A DNA stretch of 64,000 bases from Pseudomonas reactans (GCF_013385825.1 NZ_JACAPG010000014.1:496001-560000); one strand, 5' to 3'. Counted from the stretch's first letter, positions 27,929-36,714 are shown. A program made the numbers and translations. The notes: a model not told the origin generated them from the letters alone.

Positions 27929-28207
27929 TCAGTGCACTCGGATCTTAGGCTCGCTTTGACTCACTGATAGTAACTCGCGACTATTGGTGAAGTCGGCGGC
28001 CCGATTCTTCATTCGCTGACCAGTGACAACATAAAGAACGTCGATACCGACCTTGGCGATCGACGCTAGATAGTCCGCCCGCGGAATTCTAGCTCCGGCA
28101 TCGTAACGACCCTGAGCATTCACCTCTACTCCCCCTGCGGCACCGAGCATGGCTTGGGTTAATCCGAGGCGAAGCCGTTCAGATTTTAATCTAGCACCGA
28201 TACTCAT
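27929..28207 (-). CDS. Small XRE-family DNA-binding protein
   Basis: 92 residues with one helix-turn-helix: IGARLKSERLRLGLTQAMLGAAGGV, then NAQGRYDAGARIPRADYLASIAKVGIDVLYVVTG. The ending DVLYVVTGQR is common in small Pseudomonas prophage repressors of this type. The C-terminal 25 residues are not recognised. It is divergent from the YedK-like gene (28373), so their promoters share the 165-base gap. It could regulate the neighbouring accessory genes; whether it is the prophage repressor cannot be told. Confidence 0.8.
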   Translation of the reverse strand: MSIGARLKSERLRLGLTQAMLGAAGGVEVNAQGRYDAGARIPRADYLASIAKVGIDVLYVVTGQRMKNRAADFTNSRELLSVSQSEPKIRVH

Positions 28208-28372
28208 GTAAAAAACCCTCCAACAAAAGTCTTTCTCAGAAGATTACCATCGTGTTATCGGCGCCGCAGCACAGCTTAAATCTGCAACTCATTTTGGTCT
28301 AGCAATCGCGCCCATCCCCACTGCACGCTTAGCGGTCACGATCTACACTGACTTAACATAGGGGGTGCAGGC

Positions 28373-29059
28373 ATGTGCGGAAGGCTTACACAGTATCGGG
28401 GAATCCATGACTTTGTTGCAGCGCTGAGCATGCCCAATGCTCTGGCCAACTCCGTGGGCGATGAGCCTATTGAGCGCTACAACGTCGCTCCATCCACCCA
28501 GGTCGCACTACTCCACATCCAAGGCGACCTGTTGCATGCCGACTCCGTGCGGTGGGGATGGCGCCCTCACTGGGCCAAAGACCGCGCCGCACCAATAAAT
28601 GCACGCGTCGAAAAGGTGGCTCACGGGCCATTCTTCCGGGCGATCTGGCCACACCGTGCAATCACGCCTATCGATAACTGGTTTGAGTGGGTGGATGAAG
28701 GCGGTCCAAAAAAGCAGCCCTATCTGATCCGTCGACGCGACGGCGCACCGGTGTTGTGTGCGGCCATCGGCCAGTTACCAGATGCTGACGAAGGTCCAAG
28801 TGAGCATGACGGGTTCGTGATCATCACCGCCGACAGCGCCGGCGGCATGGTGGATATCCACGACCGGCGGCCAGTGGTGCTGACTCCGGAACTGGCTCGG
28901 GAATGGCTGGACCCTGCCACGCCGAAGGAGCGTGCCGAGCAGATGGTGTTACACCAGGGCGAGCCCGCCGAGGCCTTTGAATGGTTCAAGGTCGACGCGG
29001 CCGTTGGCAACGTGAGAAACAAAGGGCCGAAACTGATCGAGCCGATGACTACGTGCTAA
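28373..29059 (+). CDS. SOS response-associated peptidase / abasic-site sensor (YedK/HMCES family)
   Basis: 228 residues starting MCGRLTQY, so after removal of the initiator Met the catalytic Cys2 is N-terminal, as the SRAP family requires. Other family blocks are present: PINARVEKVA, FFRAIWPHRAITPIDNWFEW (usual ADGFYEW region, with the conserved Glu) and VDIHDRRPVVL (catalytic His). SRAP proteins form a thiazolidine crosslink with abasic sites in single-stranded DNA and protect them. Genes of this family are often found near prophage ends in Pseudomonas. The SOS link is by family; no LexA box was recognised. Confidence 0.92.
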   Translation: MCGRLTQYRGIHDFVAALSMPNALANSVGDEPIERYNVAPSTQVALLHIQGDLLHADSVRWGWRPHWAKDRAAPINARVEKVAHGPFFRAIWPHRAITPIDNWFEWVDEGGPKKQPYLIRRRDGAPVLCAAIGQLPDADEGPSEHDGFVIITADSAGGMVDIHDRRPVVLTPELAREWLDPATPKERAEQMVLHQGEPAEAFEWFKVDAAVGNVRNKGPKLIEPMTTC

Positions 29060-29105
29060 GTTGCCATGGTCATTCAGAAGGCAATGCAACCTGAAGAGGT
29101 GGGAG

Positions 29106-29345
29106 ATGGGTTACAACGATCACGGCAACGAGGACTTGCGGCTGGCGTATGATGATCTGATTGATGAGGGACTTATTGACCCATCTTCAGATGAAGCGGG
29201 GGTCGCAAGACAGGTGATCGAACAGGGTTTCGACTCTATGTCACCAAAGCAAAAGCATATATATGAGGCACGTTTCGAACCTGTTCTAGTGCGCAGAGCA
29301 AAGCAGCTTGAAGTCCAACGCATCATTGACTCTAACCCGGATTAA
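29106..29345 (+). CDS. Small hypothetical acidic protein
   Basis: 79 residues from ATG 29106, supported by GGTGGGAG directly upstream. The sequence MGYNDHGNEDLRLAYDDLIDEGLIDPSSDEAGVARQVIEQGFDSMSP is acidic and helical, followed by a basic segment (RRAKQLEVQRI). No family recognised. It follows the YedK-like gene by 46 bases and may share its transcript. Confidence 0.6.
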   Translation: MGYNDHGNEDLRLAYDDLIDEGLIDPSSDEAGVARQVIEQGFDSMSPKQKHIYEARFEPVLVRRAKQLEVQRIIDSNPD

Positions 29346-29545
29346 TAGCCCTGACGTAAGCCTAGCACGCTCGCAGCGCGATCATTCCTTGGTCGCCACT
29401 GCATTGCTAACCGTCCTGGCAGTTACTCAAGGAATGCTTGGTCAAATAGCAGCACCAAAAATCCAACCAAAATGCGTTTACGCCAAAGCTGGCGCATAGC
29501 CACTGCAAGAGATATCCTGTTTTTTTGATCACAGGAGTGTCCAAG

Positions 29546-29863
29546 ATGAAGAAAAGCAACGCGATTCTAACTACCCTTTCTCTCTTCAGTTGCGCAGTTA
29601 TGGCTGAGCCTCCCAAATCAACACCGGTACCATATTCAGCAGATCGCGACTTCGGAATCGTCTGCGCAATCAATGGAAAAAATACATACTTCATCAGGAA
29701 AGACAGCAATAACAACGACGACCGAATCGCGAGAAATATTGTTTTGACAGATCTAGGATCTGGAAAGATTGCTATTAGCTTTTTGCATGGATTCACGGTG
29801 GCAGACAAAGCCGCGACTTACTTACCTGCAACAAATGAGTCCTGCAAAACCTTTGAGCAATAG
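29546..29863 (+). CDS. Small exported hypothetical protein
   Basis: 105 residues with a signal peptide (MKKSNAILTTLSLFSCAVMA, cleavage after residue 20). Two further cysteines (IVCAING, ESCKTF) could form a disulphide in the periplasm. CAGGAG 11 bases upstream of ATG 29546 supports the start. The AT-richer base composition than the host genes suggests acquisition. It ends 38 bases before the convergent Rz gene and so marks the left edge of the lysis module. Function unknown. Confidence 0.65.
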   Translation: MKKSNAILTTLSLFSCAVMAEPPKSTPVPYSADRDFGIVCAINGKNTYFIRKDSNNNDDRIARNIVLTDLGSGKIAISFLHGFTVADKAATYLPATNESCKTFEQ

Positions 29864-29900
29864 AGCTGCAGATACTTCTCGATAGATTCAATAATAAGTC

Positions 29901-30380
29901 TTACCTTTTGAGCGATGTGTAAGCGGCCTCGCACGCTTTCCCGGCTATTCGGGCTCGATCATAAGCCGCCGCCAGCTCTCCCGCTCTTTTGTCAGCCCGC
30001 TGGAGCAAGTCGGAGAGCACCATTGCGGCGCGGGTGGCTGGCGCGCCTCGCTGGGTAGCTCCGGGATCGCCGGCGCAGGTACTAACGGCAAACTTGTTGG
30101 CGTCGACGCGCAGCCGGTCACCAGCAGCATCAGCGGCACCAGCATCAACATCTGCAGCTTTGTTCTGTTCTCGCGCATTGCTTGCCTCCTTGTTCACGGA
30201 CGCCTGGCGGCGCTGTTCTTCGGCGCGGGCATCGTTGCCCGCATTGGTGACAGCGATAGCCTGAGCCTTACCGATGTCTGCCAGCTTCGTGCCGTAGCGC
30301 CAGTCCTGAACCTGCCAGGCCCCGCCAAACCCCACTGCCAGCGCCAGGAGGATCGCGGCGAGGATCTGTACGGGCGTCAT
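29901..30380 (-). CDS. Phage inner-membrane spanin Rz (DUF2514 type)
   Basis: 159 residues with one N-terminal membrane anchor (about 5-22, ILAAILLALAVGFGGAW) and a long alanine/arginine/glutamine-rich periplasmic coiled coil. This is the make-up of i-spanins and of the DUF2514 family in Pseudomonas phages. The start ATG overlaps the endolysin stop (ATGA, 30377-30380). A second reading frame inside it encodes the outer-membrane partner Rz1. Together they fuse inner and outer membranes at the last step of lysis. Confidence 0.85.
   Translation of the reverse strand: MTPVQILAAILLALAVGFGGAWQVQDWRYGTKLADIGKAQAIAVTNAGNDARAEEQRRQASVNKEASNAREQNKAADVDAGAADAAGDRLRVDANKFAVSTCAGDPGATQRGAPATRAAMVLSDLLQRADKRAGELAAAYDRARIAGKACEAAYTSLKR
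29945..30178 (-). CDS. Phage outer-membrane spanin Rz1, nested inside Rz in another frame
   Basis: 77 residues entirely inside the Rz gene in a different frame. It has a lipoprotein signal with lipobox LVTGC (Cys23) and a short proline-rich mature part (LPLVPAPAIPELPSEARQPPAP), the hallmarks of Rz1. It has its own strong ribosome site: the minus-strand complement of 30184-30191 reads AAGGAGGC, 5 bases before ATG 30178. The nested Rz/Rz1 layout as in lambda is established knowledge; the assignment here rests on lipobox, proline content and position. Confidence 0.85.
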   Translation of the reverse strand: MRENRTKLQMLMLVPLMLLVTGCASTPTSLPLVPAPAIPELPSEARQPPAPQWCSPTCSSGLTKERESWRRLMIEPE

Positions 30381-30808
30381 GACACCCCCAAGAACATCGC
30401 CCGCTCGGCCAGGCGCCGCTTGGTCAATCCTGCCAGCACCTGGCCACCGGCCTTATTCCAGCGCGGAAACTGCTCGGCCGCACCGACGTAGTCGCCAGCA
30501 TTAAGCAGTTTTAGTAAGGCCGAAGACCCAAGGTTGGCGGCCCCAAGGTTGTAGGTGAAGCTCATGAGCGCATCCCACTGCGCCTGATTCATTGGCGCCT
30601 TTACCAGGCGCTCGATCTCAGGCTCAAACCGGCCAATGTCGTTCATCAGCATTCGCTCGGCCTGTTCGTTGGTGATGACCATGCCGGCAGTGATGCCGCG
30701 CGTAGTGCCGTAACCAATGGTCCACACGCCAACCGAGTCTTGGTAGGACTTGAGCCGCAGGCCTTCGAAAGATTTGATCAGGCTCACGCCCTTTTGCGAT
30801 GTGCGCAT
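30377..30808 (-). CDS. Phage endolysin, GH24 lysozyme (muramidase)
   Basis: 143 residues with the T4-type catalytic triad spacing E15-D24-T30 (SFEGLRLKSYQDSVGVWTIGYGT). It cuts the glycan strands of peptidoglycan. There is no signal sequence, so a holin is needed; I did not identify one next to it. The start ATG is preceded by CTGGAGAAAAGT and by a hairpin leader (30824-30844). The stop overlaps the Rz start. Confidence 0.93.
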   Translation of the reverse strand: MRTSQKGVSLIKSFEGLRLKSYQDSVGVWTIGYGTTRGITAGMVITNEQAERMLMNDIGRFEPEIERLVKAPMNQAQWDALMSFTYNLGAANLGSSALLKLLNAGDYVGAAEQFPRWNKAGGQVLAGLTKRRLAERAMFLGVS

Positions 30809-30823
30809 ACTTTTCTCCAGACG

Positions 30824-30844
30824 AAAAAAAACCGCTCAAGGCGG
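30824..30844 (-). promoter_or_regulatory. Hairpin/U-run leader of the endolysin gene
   Basis: On the minus strand CCGCCTTGAGCGG is followed by eight T, then CG and TCTGGAGAAAAGT directly before the ATG at 30808. It is one of four near-identical hairpin, T-run and Shine-Dalgarno leaders in this prophage and could act as a terminator for the upstream gene or as an attenuator. Confidence 0.65.
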
Positions 30845-30864
30845 CTGGCGGTGTTGAAGTTGTG

Positions 30865-31116
30865 TTAGGTGTCTAAACCCTCTGCGCTCGCCGGCAGAGG
30901 AAAGCGCGCTTTGATGGTTGCAACTGATATGAGCCAGGCGCTGTAGTCCGGCTCAACCCCTTTAACGCGGGCGTCATACTCAAGCTCAAAGCGTAGAGGA
31001 TCGGACTCAGCCTGATAGGCTGCGCGGCGCAGCGCCACAGCCCCTTCACGCGCCGCTTTATCGGCTGCCAACTGCTTATCCCCTGCTGTAATGATTTTTC
31101 CGAAATCGATCTTCAT
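30865..31116 (-). CDS. Small phage protein, tail-fibre-assembly-like
   Basis: 83 residues: helical and alanine-rich with charged residues (AGDKQLAADKAAREGAVALRRAAYQAESDPLRFELEYDA), ending VATIKARFPLP. The AD..A....R..A....DPL...Y pattern resembles C-terminal parts of tail-fibre assembly proteins and of tail chaperones in Pseudomonas phages. It overlaps the previous gene by 4 bases (ATGA 31113-31116), so both are translated together. Role in tail-fibre folding is an inference from position. Confidence 0.6.
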   Translation of the reverse strand: MKIDFGKIITAGDKQLAADKAAREGAVALRRAAYQAESDPLRFELEYDARVKGVEPDYSAWLISVATIKARFPLPASAEGLDT

Positions 31117-31403
31117 TTAGGGAACTCCAGCAGACCGTTTGCGGGGCGAATGATGGGCGAAGGAAAGCGCGCTGCCCCCGATGAGTCGGGAGTGATCGGC
31201 AAAAGAAGCGTGATGTTGAGCTCTCCATTCACTCGCTCTACGTCACCCAGAATGGATTCACACTCCATAGCTGAAGCGGGCAAGGTCGCACCGTCAGGAA
31301 GCGGCGAGAAGTCGAACACCTCACCGTTGATGGTAAGCACATCGCCCTTCTTTTTGACGGTCAAGGCAGGCGCATCGAGATTAGGTGAAAGATTGATGAT
31401 CAT
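31113..31403 (-). CDS. Phage tail-fibre-region protein, unknown
   Basis: 96 residues from ATG 31403, which overlaps the preceding stop by one base (TGATG); a GTG at 31412 is also in frame. The protein begins with an amphipathic beta region (ALTVKKKGDVLTINGEVFDFSPLPDGATLPASAM), a common opening of small Pseudomonas phage proteins encoded after the tail fibre, then a beta-rich remainder. Unknown function, probably linked to the tail fibre. Confidence 0.6.
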   Translation of the reverse strand: MIINLSPNLDAPALTVKKKGDVLTINGEVFDFSPLPDGATLPASAMECESILGDVERVNGELNITLLLPITPDSSGAARFPSPIIRPANGLLEFPK

Positions 31404-32170
31404 CAGAACCACCGTCCTATAGCAATTAAGTCAATCCGGCTTGGCCCGGAGTTTGAGACATGGTTGTAGACGGCCCATGCCCCCCAGGTGCCCAAAGTCG
31501 GGAACGAATAGCAGGATCCCCATCCGCCACCGCTCGCCGTAACCACACCTAGTGGAATGACGACGGGGGCAGCAACGAAGTTTGCGGTAAACCCACTATT
31601 TGCGCCGGATACGCAAGTAAAGAGTGGGCCAGCTGAAAGGTTCACGGGCCCCATCACGACACTTTTCGTGCAGATCTGTAGACCACTCGCGAACCGCCAG
31701 CAATCGCCGTTTACTGAGCTGGTGTACTGCATCAGTGCGCCGTTAGGCACGCCGCCCACTTGGGAGACGGTACCAAGAATTGCTTCCGCAGCTAGCTTCG
31801 CCGCTGTACCCGTGGCGTTACCCGTACCGCCTTTATCCAGCGGCAAGATATCGTAGTTGCCTGTGGTTCCAAGTGCGGCGAGCTTGGTACCGAACTGATT
31901 GACCAGCAGGTTGAACGCGTCCGATAGCGCTTTGTCGTAGCCCTGCACTGGCATGATCGCGTAGGCAGCACCAATGACTGTCGGCCCCTTGTACGCTGGC
32001 AGGATTGAGATCACCGTACCACTCGCGACGTTCGCTACCTCATAGGTAGCTCCATCGGGCCCGACGAAAGAATCTCCTACTCTCGAGGAGGCCGCAAAAT
32101 CAACGCCTGACCCCGTTACCGTCGTACTGCCGCTTTGGACAGCAACTGTTCCGGATCTTTGCCAAACCAT
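31403..32170 (-). CDS. Phage tail fibre/tail spike-like protein
   Basis: 255 residues. The N-terminal 80 residues (VAVQSGSTTVTGSGVDFAASSRVGDSFVGPDGATYEVANVASGTVISILPAYKG) match the opening seen in many Pseudomonas phage tail fibre proteins. This is followed by LPLDKGGTGNATGT, a collagen-like/shaft junction motif common in tail fibres, and a Gly/Ser-rich C-terminal domain ending in DLIAIGRWF, typical of receptor-binding tips. It is preceded by the hairpin leader at 32188-32206. Likely contacts the host surface. Confidence 0.75.
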   Translation of the reverse strand: MVWQRSGTVAVQSGSTTVTGSGVDFAASSRVGDSFVGPDGATYEVANVASGTVISILPAYKGPTVIGAAYAIMPVQGYDKALSDAFNLLVNQFGTKLAALGTTGNYDILPLDKGGTGNATGTAAKLAAEAILGTVSQVGGVPNGALMQYTSSVNGDCWRFASGLQICTKSVVMGPVNLSAGPLFTCVSGANSGFTANFVAAPVVIPLGVVTASGGGWGSCYSFPTLGTWGAWAVYNHVSNSGPSRIDLIAIGRWF

Positions 32171-32187
32171 AGTTTTCTCCAGACAAT

Positions 32188-32206
32188 AAAAAACCGCTCA
32201 AGGCGG
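32188..32206 (-). promoter_or_regulatory. Hairpin/U-run leader of the tail fibre gene
   Basis: On the minus strand CCGCCTTGAGCGG, six T, ATTG and TCTGGAGAAAAC lie directly before ATG 32170. The hairpin sequence is identical to that before the endolysin and the rest is almost identical, although the two genes are unrelated. Confidence 0.65.
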
Positions 32207-32226
32207 CATAGGTGGTTGGCACTAAT

Positions 32227-32856
32227 TCAGCTTATTGGCTTTGCAAATACTACTGGTACGAAGAAAGACGTGGAGTTGGCTACCCCGACCACCCACATCA
32301 ATAAGCTGTTTGCTCCATAGTCCCAAGTGCAATACAGTTTTGCCGCTCGTGTGCTCGACCCTGCCACGTCCATGCCTATGTTATTGATGAGCATGAAGTC
32401 ACCTGTGTCCAAAGGACTAGCCGCCGTCCAATTGCTACGCGTAGTCCCCTGGCCGGTAGAGCTAGAGCCGAGATATGTCCATGCTGAAATAGTCCGAGTG
32501 AATTGGGCACAGGGAGTGCCGCTATCAAAAAGCAACTTAGCCGAGCCATCCCATATCCTGATCCCATAAGTTGCCGTAGGGGTTGAACTGTAGGCTGCAA
32601 CGAAAAAGCTTCCTGTTCCTCCACCAAGAAAAGAAAACCCAGTCCAGTTGCCCGGGCTTCCGGCTATCGTGGCGTAGCTAAACGTAGTGGTGGCGTCCGG
32701 CCTTACGAATACAAGTGGGGGCTCCGCGCTGGTTATAGGGGCGCTAAATGACGCGCCCCCTTGATACCTTCCCCTTTGCAAAACCACTAACCGCGAGAAC
32801 TCGGAATCAAGTGTCACTACATCATTGTTGTTTGTGAACTGTACGCCATAGCTCAT
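32227..32856 (-). CDS. Tail-tip accessory protein (DUF6453-like)
   Basis: 209 residues, beta-rich with many Ser/Thr/Gly. The start MSYGVQFTNNNDVVTLDSEFSRL and the internal block TYGIRIWDGSAKLLFDS resemble the GLRIWDxxGxLxLDs signature of small phage proteins encoded downstream of J; the next gene upstream has the same signature. Probably a small tail-tip decoration or receptor-contact protein. It starts directly after the stop of the preceding gene, so the two are cotranslated. No enzyme motif. Confidence 0.6.
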   Translation of the reverse strand: MSYGVQFTNNNDVVTLDSEFSRLVVLQRGRYQGGASFSAPITSAEPPLVFVRPDATTTFSYATIAGSPGNWTGFSFLGGGTGSFFVAAYSSTPTATYGIRIWDGSAKLLFDSGTPCAQFTRTISAWTYLGSSSTGQGTTRSNWTAASPLDTGDFMLINNIGMDVAGSSTRAAKLYCTWDYGANSLLMWVVGVANSTSFFVPVVFAKPIS

Positions 32857-33198
32857 TTATCGATACCTCATAACTAAAAGTCTTTGAGGTCCAATCCCAA
32901 CGGTTCCGCTCGGCGCAGCTCGATTTCCGAACCAAACAACGACACCTCCCTCGTAAACCTGTGGCTCATACTGAATGGCAGATAGATTTTGCGCGCTTGG
33001 ATCTTGAGGGTAGGCCCCAATGGGAATACATACAGCCGAGTGCGTTGAGGGAGAAACTCCAGCAATTGGAATTGCTTGAGACCGATTACCGCCGGTAACG
33101 AAAGCCACAACAGCCGAATACACCACCCTCACAGTAAACGAGGTCTCGTCCAGCTCAAGGGCACCGGTGGAGCTCCAGATTCTTATCCCGAAACTCAT
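32857..33198 (-). CDS. Small tail-tip accessory protein (DUF6453-like)
   Basis: 113 residues from ATG 33198, which overlaps the J stop by four bases (ATGA). It opens MSFGIRIWSSTGALELDETSFTVRVVY, the compact beta signature found in small proteins encoded after phage tail-tip protein J, and ends PQRLLVMRYR. Likely attached to or folded with the J tip. Function not established. Confidence 0.6.
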   Translation of the reverse strand: MSFGIRIWSSTGALELDETSFTVRVVYSAVVAFVTGGNRSQAIPIAGVSPSTHSAVCIPIGAYPQDPSAQNLSAIQYEPQVYEGGVVVWFGNRAAPSGTVGIGPQRLLVMRYR

Positions 33199-36100
33199 GC
33201 GGAAAGATCTCCCCACTGGTAGCGTTTCACGCCGTTTTCGTCGTAAACCTTGCCGCCTCTGTTGTTGATCACCTGACGCGCCTGCCCACCGAATGCACCG
33301 TTGATTTCAAAGGTGCCGTCGAAGAACAGCTTCCAACCGCTGGTGTTCGCCACGTAGTTATTCGACTGGATATAGTTGCCGATCTTGGCGTTGGTGATCG
33401 TGCCGTCCTGGATGAAGGCGGAATCGATAAACGTCTGCCCTCCGGTAACAGCGAAAGGCGAGACAGGCGTTCCGGTTGCCAGGTTCAGCAACATGAACGT
33501 GTCAGCCCTGACCACGAACTGCGACGACACACCAGATGGATCGACCTGAAGACCGAGGCCGAACGAGGCCGCGTACTTCTGGCCACCGGCGGTGGTCTCC
33601 ATCTTCACTGACCACAAGGTCTGCAATTGGCCGTTGGTGTTGGCCAGCGCCGAAGACGTCTCCTGAATGGCCGACGTATTCTGGCCAACTGTTGCTTGCA
33701 ACTGCGTGGTCTTGGTTGCCTCTGCCTCAATGGCTGTTGCCCGGACTTTGCTCTCTTGGACAATTGCAGCCGTGCTTGCCCACCCCTTCAATGCATCTGC
33801 TTTGGCCCCACTGCCGCTGTCATCACGCGCAGAAGCCCTCAATGCGTTGGTTGTGCTGGCCTGGGCCGTGACCACACCATCGAGCTTGGTGATGTCCGCG
33901 GTGTTGGTGGTTACCTGCTGCGCCAGGCCGTTTGCCGTTTCCACCGACTGTCCAACGTCCAGCCAGTAGGTGGCATTTGGTGGTGGGTTGTTGGCCGGTA
34001 CATCCACCTTCGCCTGGTAGATGCGATCCGCCTCCACCACCATCTGCCCTTTCAGGTACACCTGGGTTGGGACATAGCCGCCCAGGGCGTCGAGATCGTC
34101 GATCTGGTCCTGCAGGCCGTCCAACTCGCTGATCAGGTCCTGGCCCAGCTGAGTCTTGCTGATCTTCCCGGCCAGCATATCCAGGATCGGACCAGCCTCA
34201 GAACTGGCCTGCCCAATAACGCCTTCGCCGACTGGGTAGAACGGACCGACGTTGCCAGTGCGGTCCACAAGGCGCGCCCAGAAGAACAGCGTGGCCCCCG
34301 CCTGCAACTGCTGCATGCGGTAGTCAGCTTGCGGATAAGCCAGGTCCGCCAGCTTGGTGGCCACCGACAAATCGTTGGCCGGTCCGTACCAGATCTCGCT
34401 GCGCTGGGTGTCTTCGGCGCCAGGCGGGAACCCCCACTTGATACCGATGCCGAACAGTTCGCTGGTGGTGGTCAAGATCGACACCGCCGGCGGCAGGCCG
34501 ACCTTCCCTTCCAGATTGGTCAGGTTGGAGCTCTTCCAGATAGAGGATATCTCGAAGGCGCTCACAGATCGCACCCGGGCCACGTAGGCGCCCGAGTAGA
34601 TACCGGTGACGTCGACGCTTGTTGCACCGGTGCGCTGCAGCTTGATCCAGTTCCCGCTGTCCTTGCGCCACTCCACGTCATAGGCAACCGCGCCATTCAC
34701 GGCAGGCCAAGAAATGTTCATGGTGCTGATGGCGATGCCTTGGTTCACGGCGTAGCTCGACGTCAGCGTGACGCTGGCCGGTGCCGGAACCACGGTGATT
34801 GGTACAACGCTGATTGGCCGCTCTTCCAGCCGCGCGCCGGTGTCGATGTGAGCAAACTTGCTCGGATCGTATTGCACGGCCGAGATCTCGAACACGCCAG
34901 GCTCTGGCCGGGCCACGCTGACCACTCGGTAAAGCGGGATAGCCAGGTCGTCAGCATCTAGCGCCCACACCAGTTCACGCTCCGGCGGCACGGAATAAGC
35001 CAGGGTCACGGTGACCTGCCGACCACTGACCAGTTGCACGGTGCGCCCTTCGCACTTGCCGTCTGGCAGGTTGAGGATCAGCCGGTCACCGGGCTTGGCC
35101 TGGGTGTCACGGTCCAGGGTGATGACCTTGCCGTTCACCGCCGAGATACGACCACCCACGGGCCGGCCCGCCAGCAGTTCGTCAGCGATCGGAATGACGT
35201 AGCCAGGCAGCGGGATGCGCCCGTCGAGGCCCACCTTGAAGGTGACGGCCCGGTCCTTGGAGTTTGTCAGCAGCGCCCACTTACCCCGGCGCTGTGCCTC
35301 AGATTCGCGGGTGCAACCGATTGCGCTGATCTCGAGCGGGTTGTCGCCATAGCGGCGCTGCAGCTTCGCGTCAGTAACGGCCGTGACATCGGTGTCGTAG
35401 CTGTTCAGCGGGTTGTCGTAGCTGATAAGCGCCCGGGTGTACCGGGTGCGTTCCGATGCGCTGGAATAAGTGAACTTGCCATCGATCACGTTCGCCCGGG
35501 TGTATGCGAAGTCGAAGTCGGTTGCGCGCGGCATATCTGCCAGGGTGAACACCTGGCCCTGGGCCCAGTAAGTCATGCCCCGGTAGATTGTCGAGATATC
35601 ACGCAGCAGCGACCAGGCATCAGCCTTACTCTGCAGGTTCAGGTTGCAGATGAAGCGCGGTTCTTGACCACCCTTTCCATCCGGCACCAGTTGGTCGCAA
35701 TACTGCGAGATCCGGTACAGCTCCCACTTGTCCACCATCCACGGTTTGATACGACGGCCAAGGCCGAAACGGTCGTTCGTGGTGATACCGTAAGTGTGCC
35801 AAACAGGGTTGTCGGTCCAGGCCTGTTTGAACGTACCGTCCCAGACGCCCGTATAGGTGCGCGATCTGGTGTCATAGTTGCTCGGCACCTGCCATTTCCG
35901 ACCATCACATTCGATCGTCACCGCGGGGATGCTGCGGAACTGCTCGGCAGAAAACTCGATGTAAAGCAGCGCGGTGTTCGGGTATCGGATCTTGGCGTCG
36001 ATCACCTCGGTGAAGCCGGCAATCTGCATGGTGTCGGAGATCTTGTTGTTTTTCTGGTTTGCAGTCAGTCGAGTGATGCGCAGCAGCCACCCGGTTGTCG

Positions 36101-36653
36101 CGTGCGGCAGATTGATACGGCGAGTTCGCTCGTAAAGGCTGGTGGTCTTGCCGGACACGGCCTCGTTCAAAACCTCTTGGTACGTACCCCCATCCGTTGC
36201 GAGCTCGACTTTGTACCCGATCGTGTAACCGTTGATGTTGCCGCCGGAGTCCACCGATTGGAGCGCAGGCCAGGCAAAGCGCACACGTACAGCCGAGAGC
36301 TGGGTATTGGTGATCGCTCGAACCCATGGCGTGCCGCTGCGCAGCTCGGTGCTGATGGTTGTTTCGTTCTCGATCGATGGAATGCCCTGGATATAGGACT
36401 GGTCCACAGCCCCGCTGCGCCACTCCCACTTCACGCTCGGGAAGTTCATGTTCCCCTGCGGGTCTTGCAGCGGCGTGTTGTCGAGAAAGATGTCCTTGGC
36501 GGTAGGAGCACCGTCAAACTCGCCCTCACCCACAGCAATAAGCATTTTCGCAATGGCGACGGAGCGCAGGCTGTCTGGTGCCTCGGTTGGGGTTTTAGGC
36601 TTCTCGGAACCGCCCTTGGCGCCATAAACATCAATCTTGCGTGCTGCGCCCAT
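33195..36653 (-). CDS. Tail tip / host specificity protein J
   Basis: 1152 residues, the length and domain order of lambda gpJ. The start is MGAARKIDVYGAKGGSEKPKTP, followed by SLRSVAIAKMLIAVGEGEFDG and the EWRSGAVDQSYIQGIPSIENET block, all typical. The central hub region is followed by fibronectin-III-like domains (about 620-800), a coiled coil (about 860-1000, DGLQDQIDDLDALGG onward) and the C-terminal tip, which usually determines receptor choice. It is preceded by a hairpin leader and a 35-residue membrane protein gene. It ends with a 4-base overlap into the accessory gene. Confidence 0.95.
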   Translation of the reverse strand: MGAARKIDVYGAKGGSEKPKTPTEAPDSLRSVAIAKMLIAVGEGEFDGAPTAKDIFLDNTPLQDPQGNMNFPSVKWEWRSGAVDQSYIQGIPSIENETTISTELRSGTPWVRAITNTQLSAVRVRFAWPALQSVDSGGNINGYTIGYKVELATDGGTYQEVLNEAVSGKTTSLYERTRRINLPHATTGWLLRITRLTANQKNNKISDTMQIAGFTEVIDAKIRYPNTALLYIEFSAEQFRSIPAVTIECDGRKWQVPSNYDTRSRTYTGVWDGTFKQAWTDNPVWHTYGITTNDRFGLGRRIKPWMVDKWELYRISQYCDQLVPDGKGGQEPRFICNLNLQSKADAWSLLRDISTIYRGMTYWAQGQVFTLADMPRATDFDFAYTRANVIDGKFTYSSASERTRYTRALISYDNPLNSYDTDVTAVTDAKLQRRYGDNPLEISAIGCTRESEAQRRGKWALLTNSKDRAVTFKVGLDGRIPLPGYVIPIADELLAGRPVGGRISAVNGKVITLDRDTQAKPGDRLILNLPDGKCEGRTVQLVSGRQVTVTLAYSVPPERELVWALDADDLAIPLYRVVSVARPEPGVFEISAVQYDPSKFAHIDTGARLEERPISVVPITVVPAPASVTLTSSYAVNQGIAISTMNISWPAVNGAVAYDVEWRKDSGNWIKLQRTGATSVDVTGIYSGAYVARVRSVSAFEISSIWKSSNLTNLEGKVGLPPAVSILTTTSELFGIGIKWGFPPGAEDTQRSEIWYGPANDLSVATKLADLAYPQADYRMQQLQAGATLFFWARLVDRTGNVGPFYPVGEGVIGQASSEAGPILDMLAGKISKTQLGQDLISELDGLQDQIDDLDALGGYVPTQVYLKGQMVVEADRIYQAKVDVPANNPPPNATYWLDVGQSVETANGLAQQVTTNTADITKLDGVVTAQASTTNALRASARDDSGSGAKADALKGWASTAAIVQESKVRATAIEAEATKTTQLQATVGQNTSAIQETSSALANTNGQLQTLWSVKMETTAGGQKYAASFGLGLQVDPSGVSSQFVVRADTFMLLNLATGTPVSPFAVTGGQTFIDSAFIQDGTITNAKIGNYIQSNNYVANTSGWKLFFDGTFEINGAFGGQARQVINNRGGKVYDENGVKRYQWGDLSA

Positions 36654-36657
36654 GCTT

Positions 36658-36691
36658 TTCTCCAGGCAATAAAAAACCGCCTCTTGGGCGG
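36658..36691 (-). promoter_or_regulatory. Hairpin/U-run leader of gene J
   Basis: On the minus strand CCGCC CAAGA GGCGG is followed by six T, ATTG, CCTGGAGAAAAGC and ATG 36653. It resembles the leaders of I, the tail fibre and the endolysin. It lies just after the stop of the small membrane gene, so it may terminate that transcript or attenuate entry into J. Confidence 0.7.
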
Positions 36692-36714
36692 TGTATGATT
36701 TAAAACTGCGAACG

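Noticed and set aside
33627..36698. Long plus-strand frames opposite gene J.
   Set aside because: Shadows of the J coding strand; no start signals or domains.
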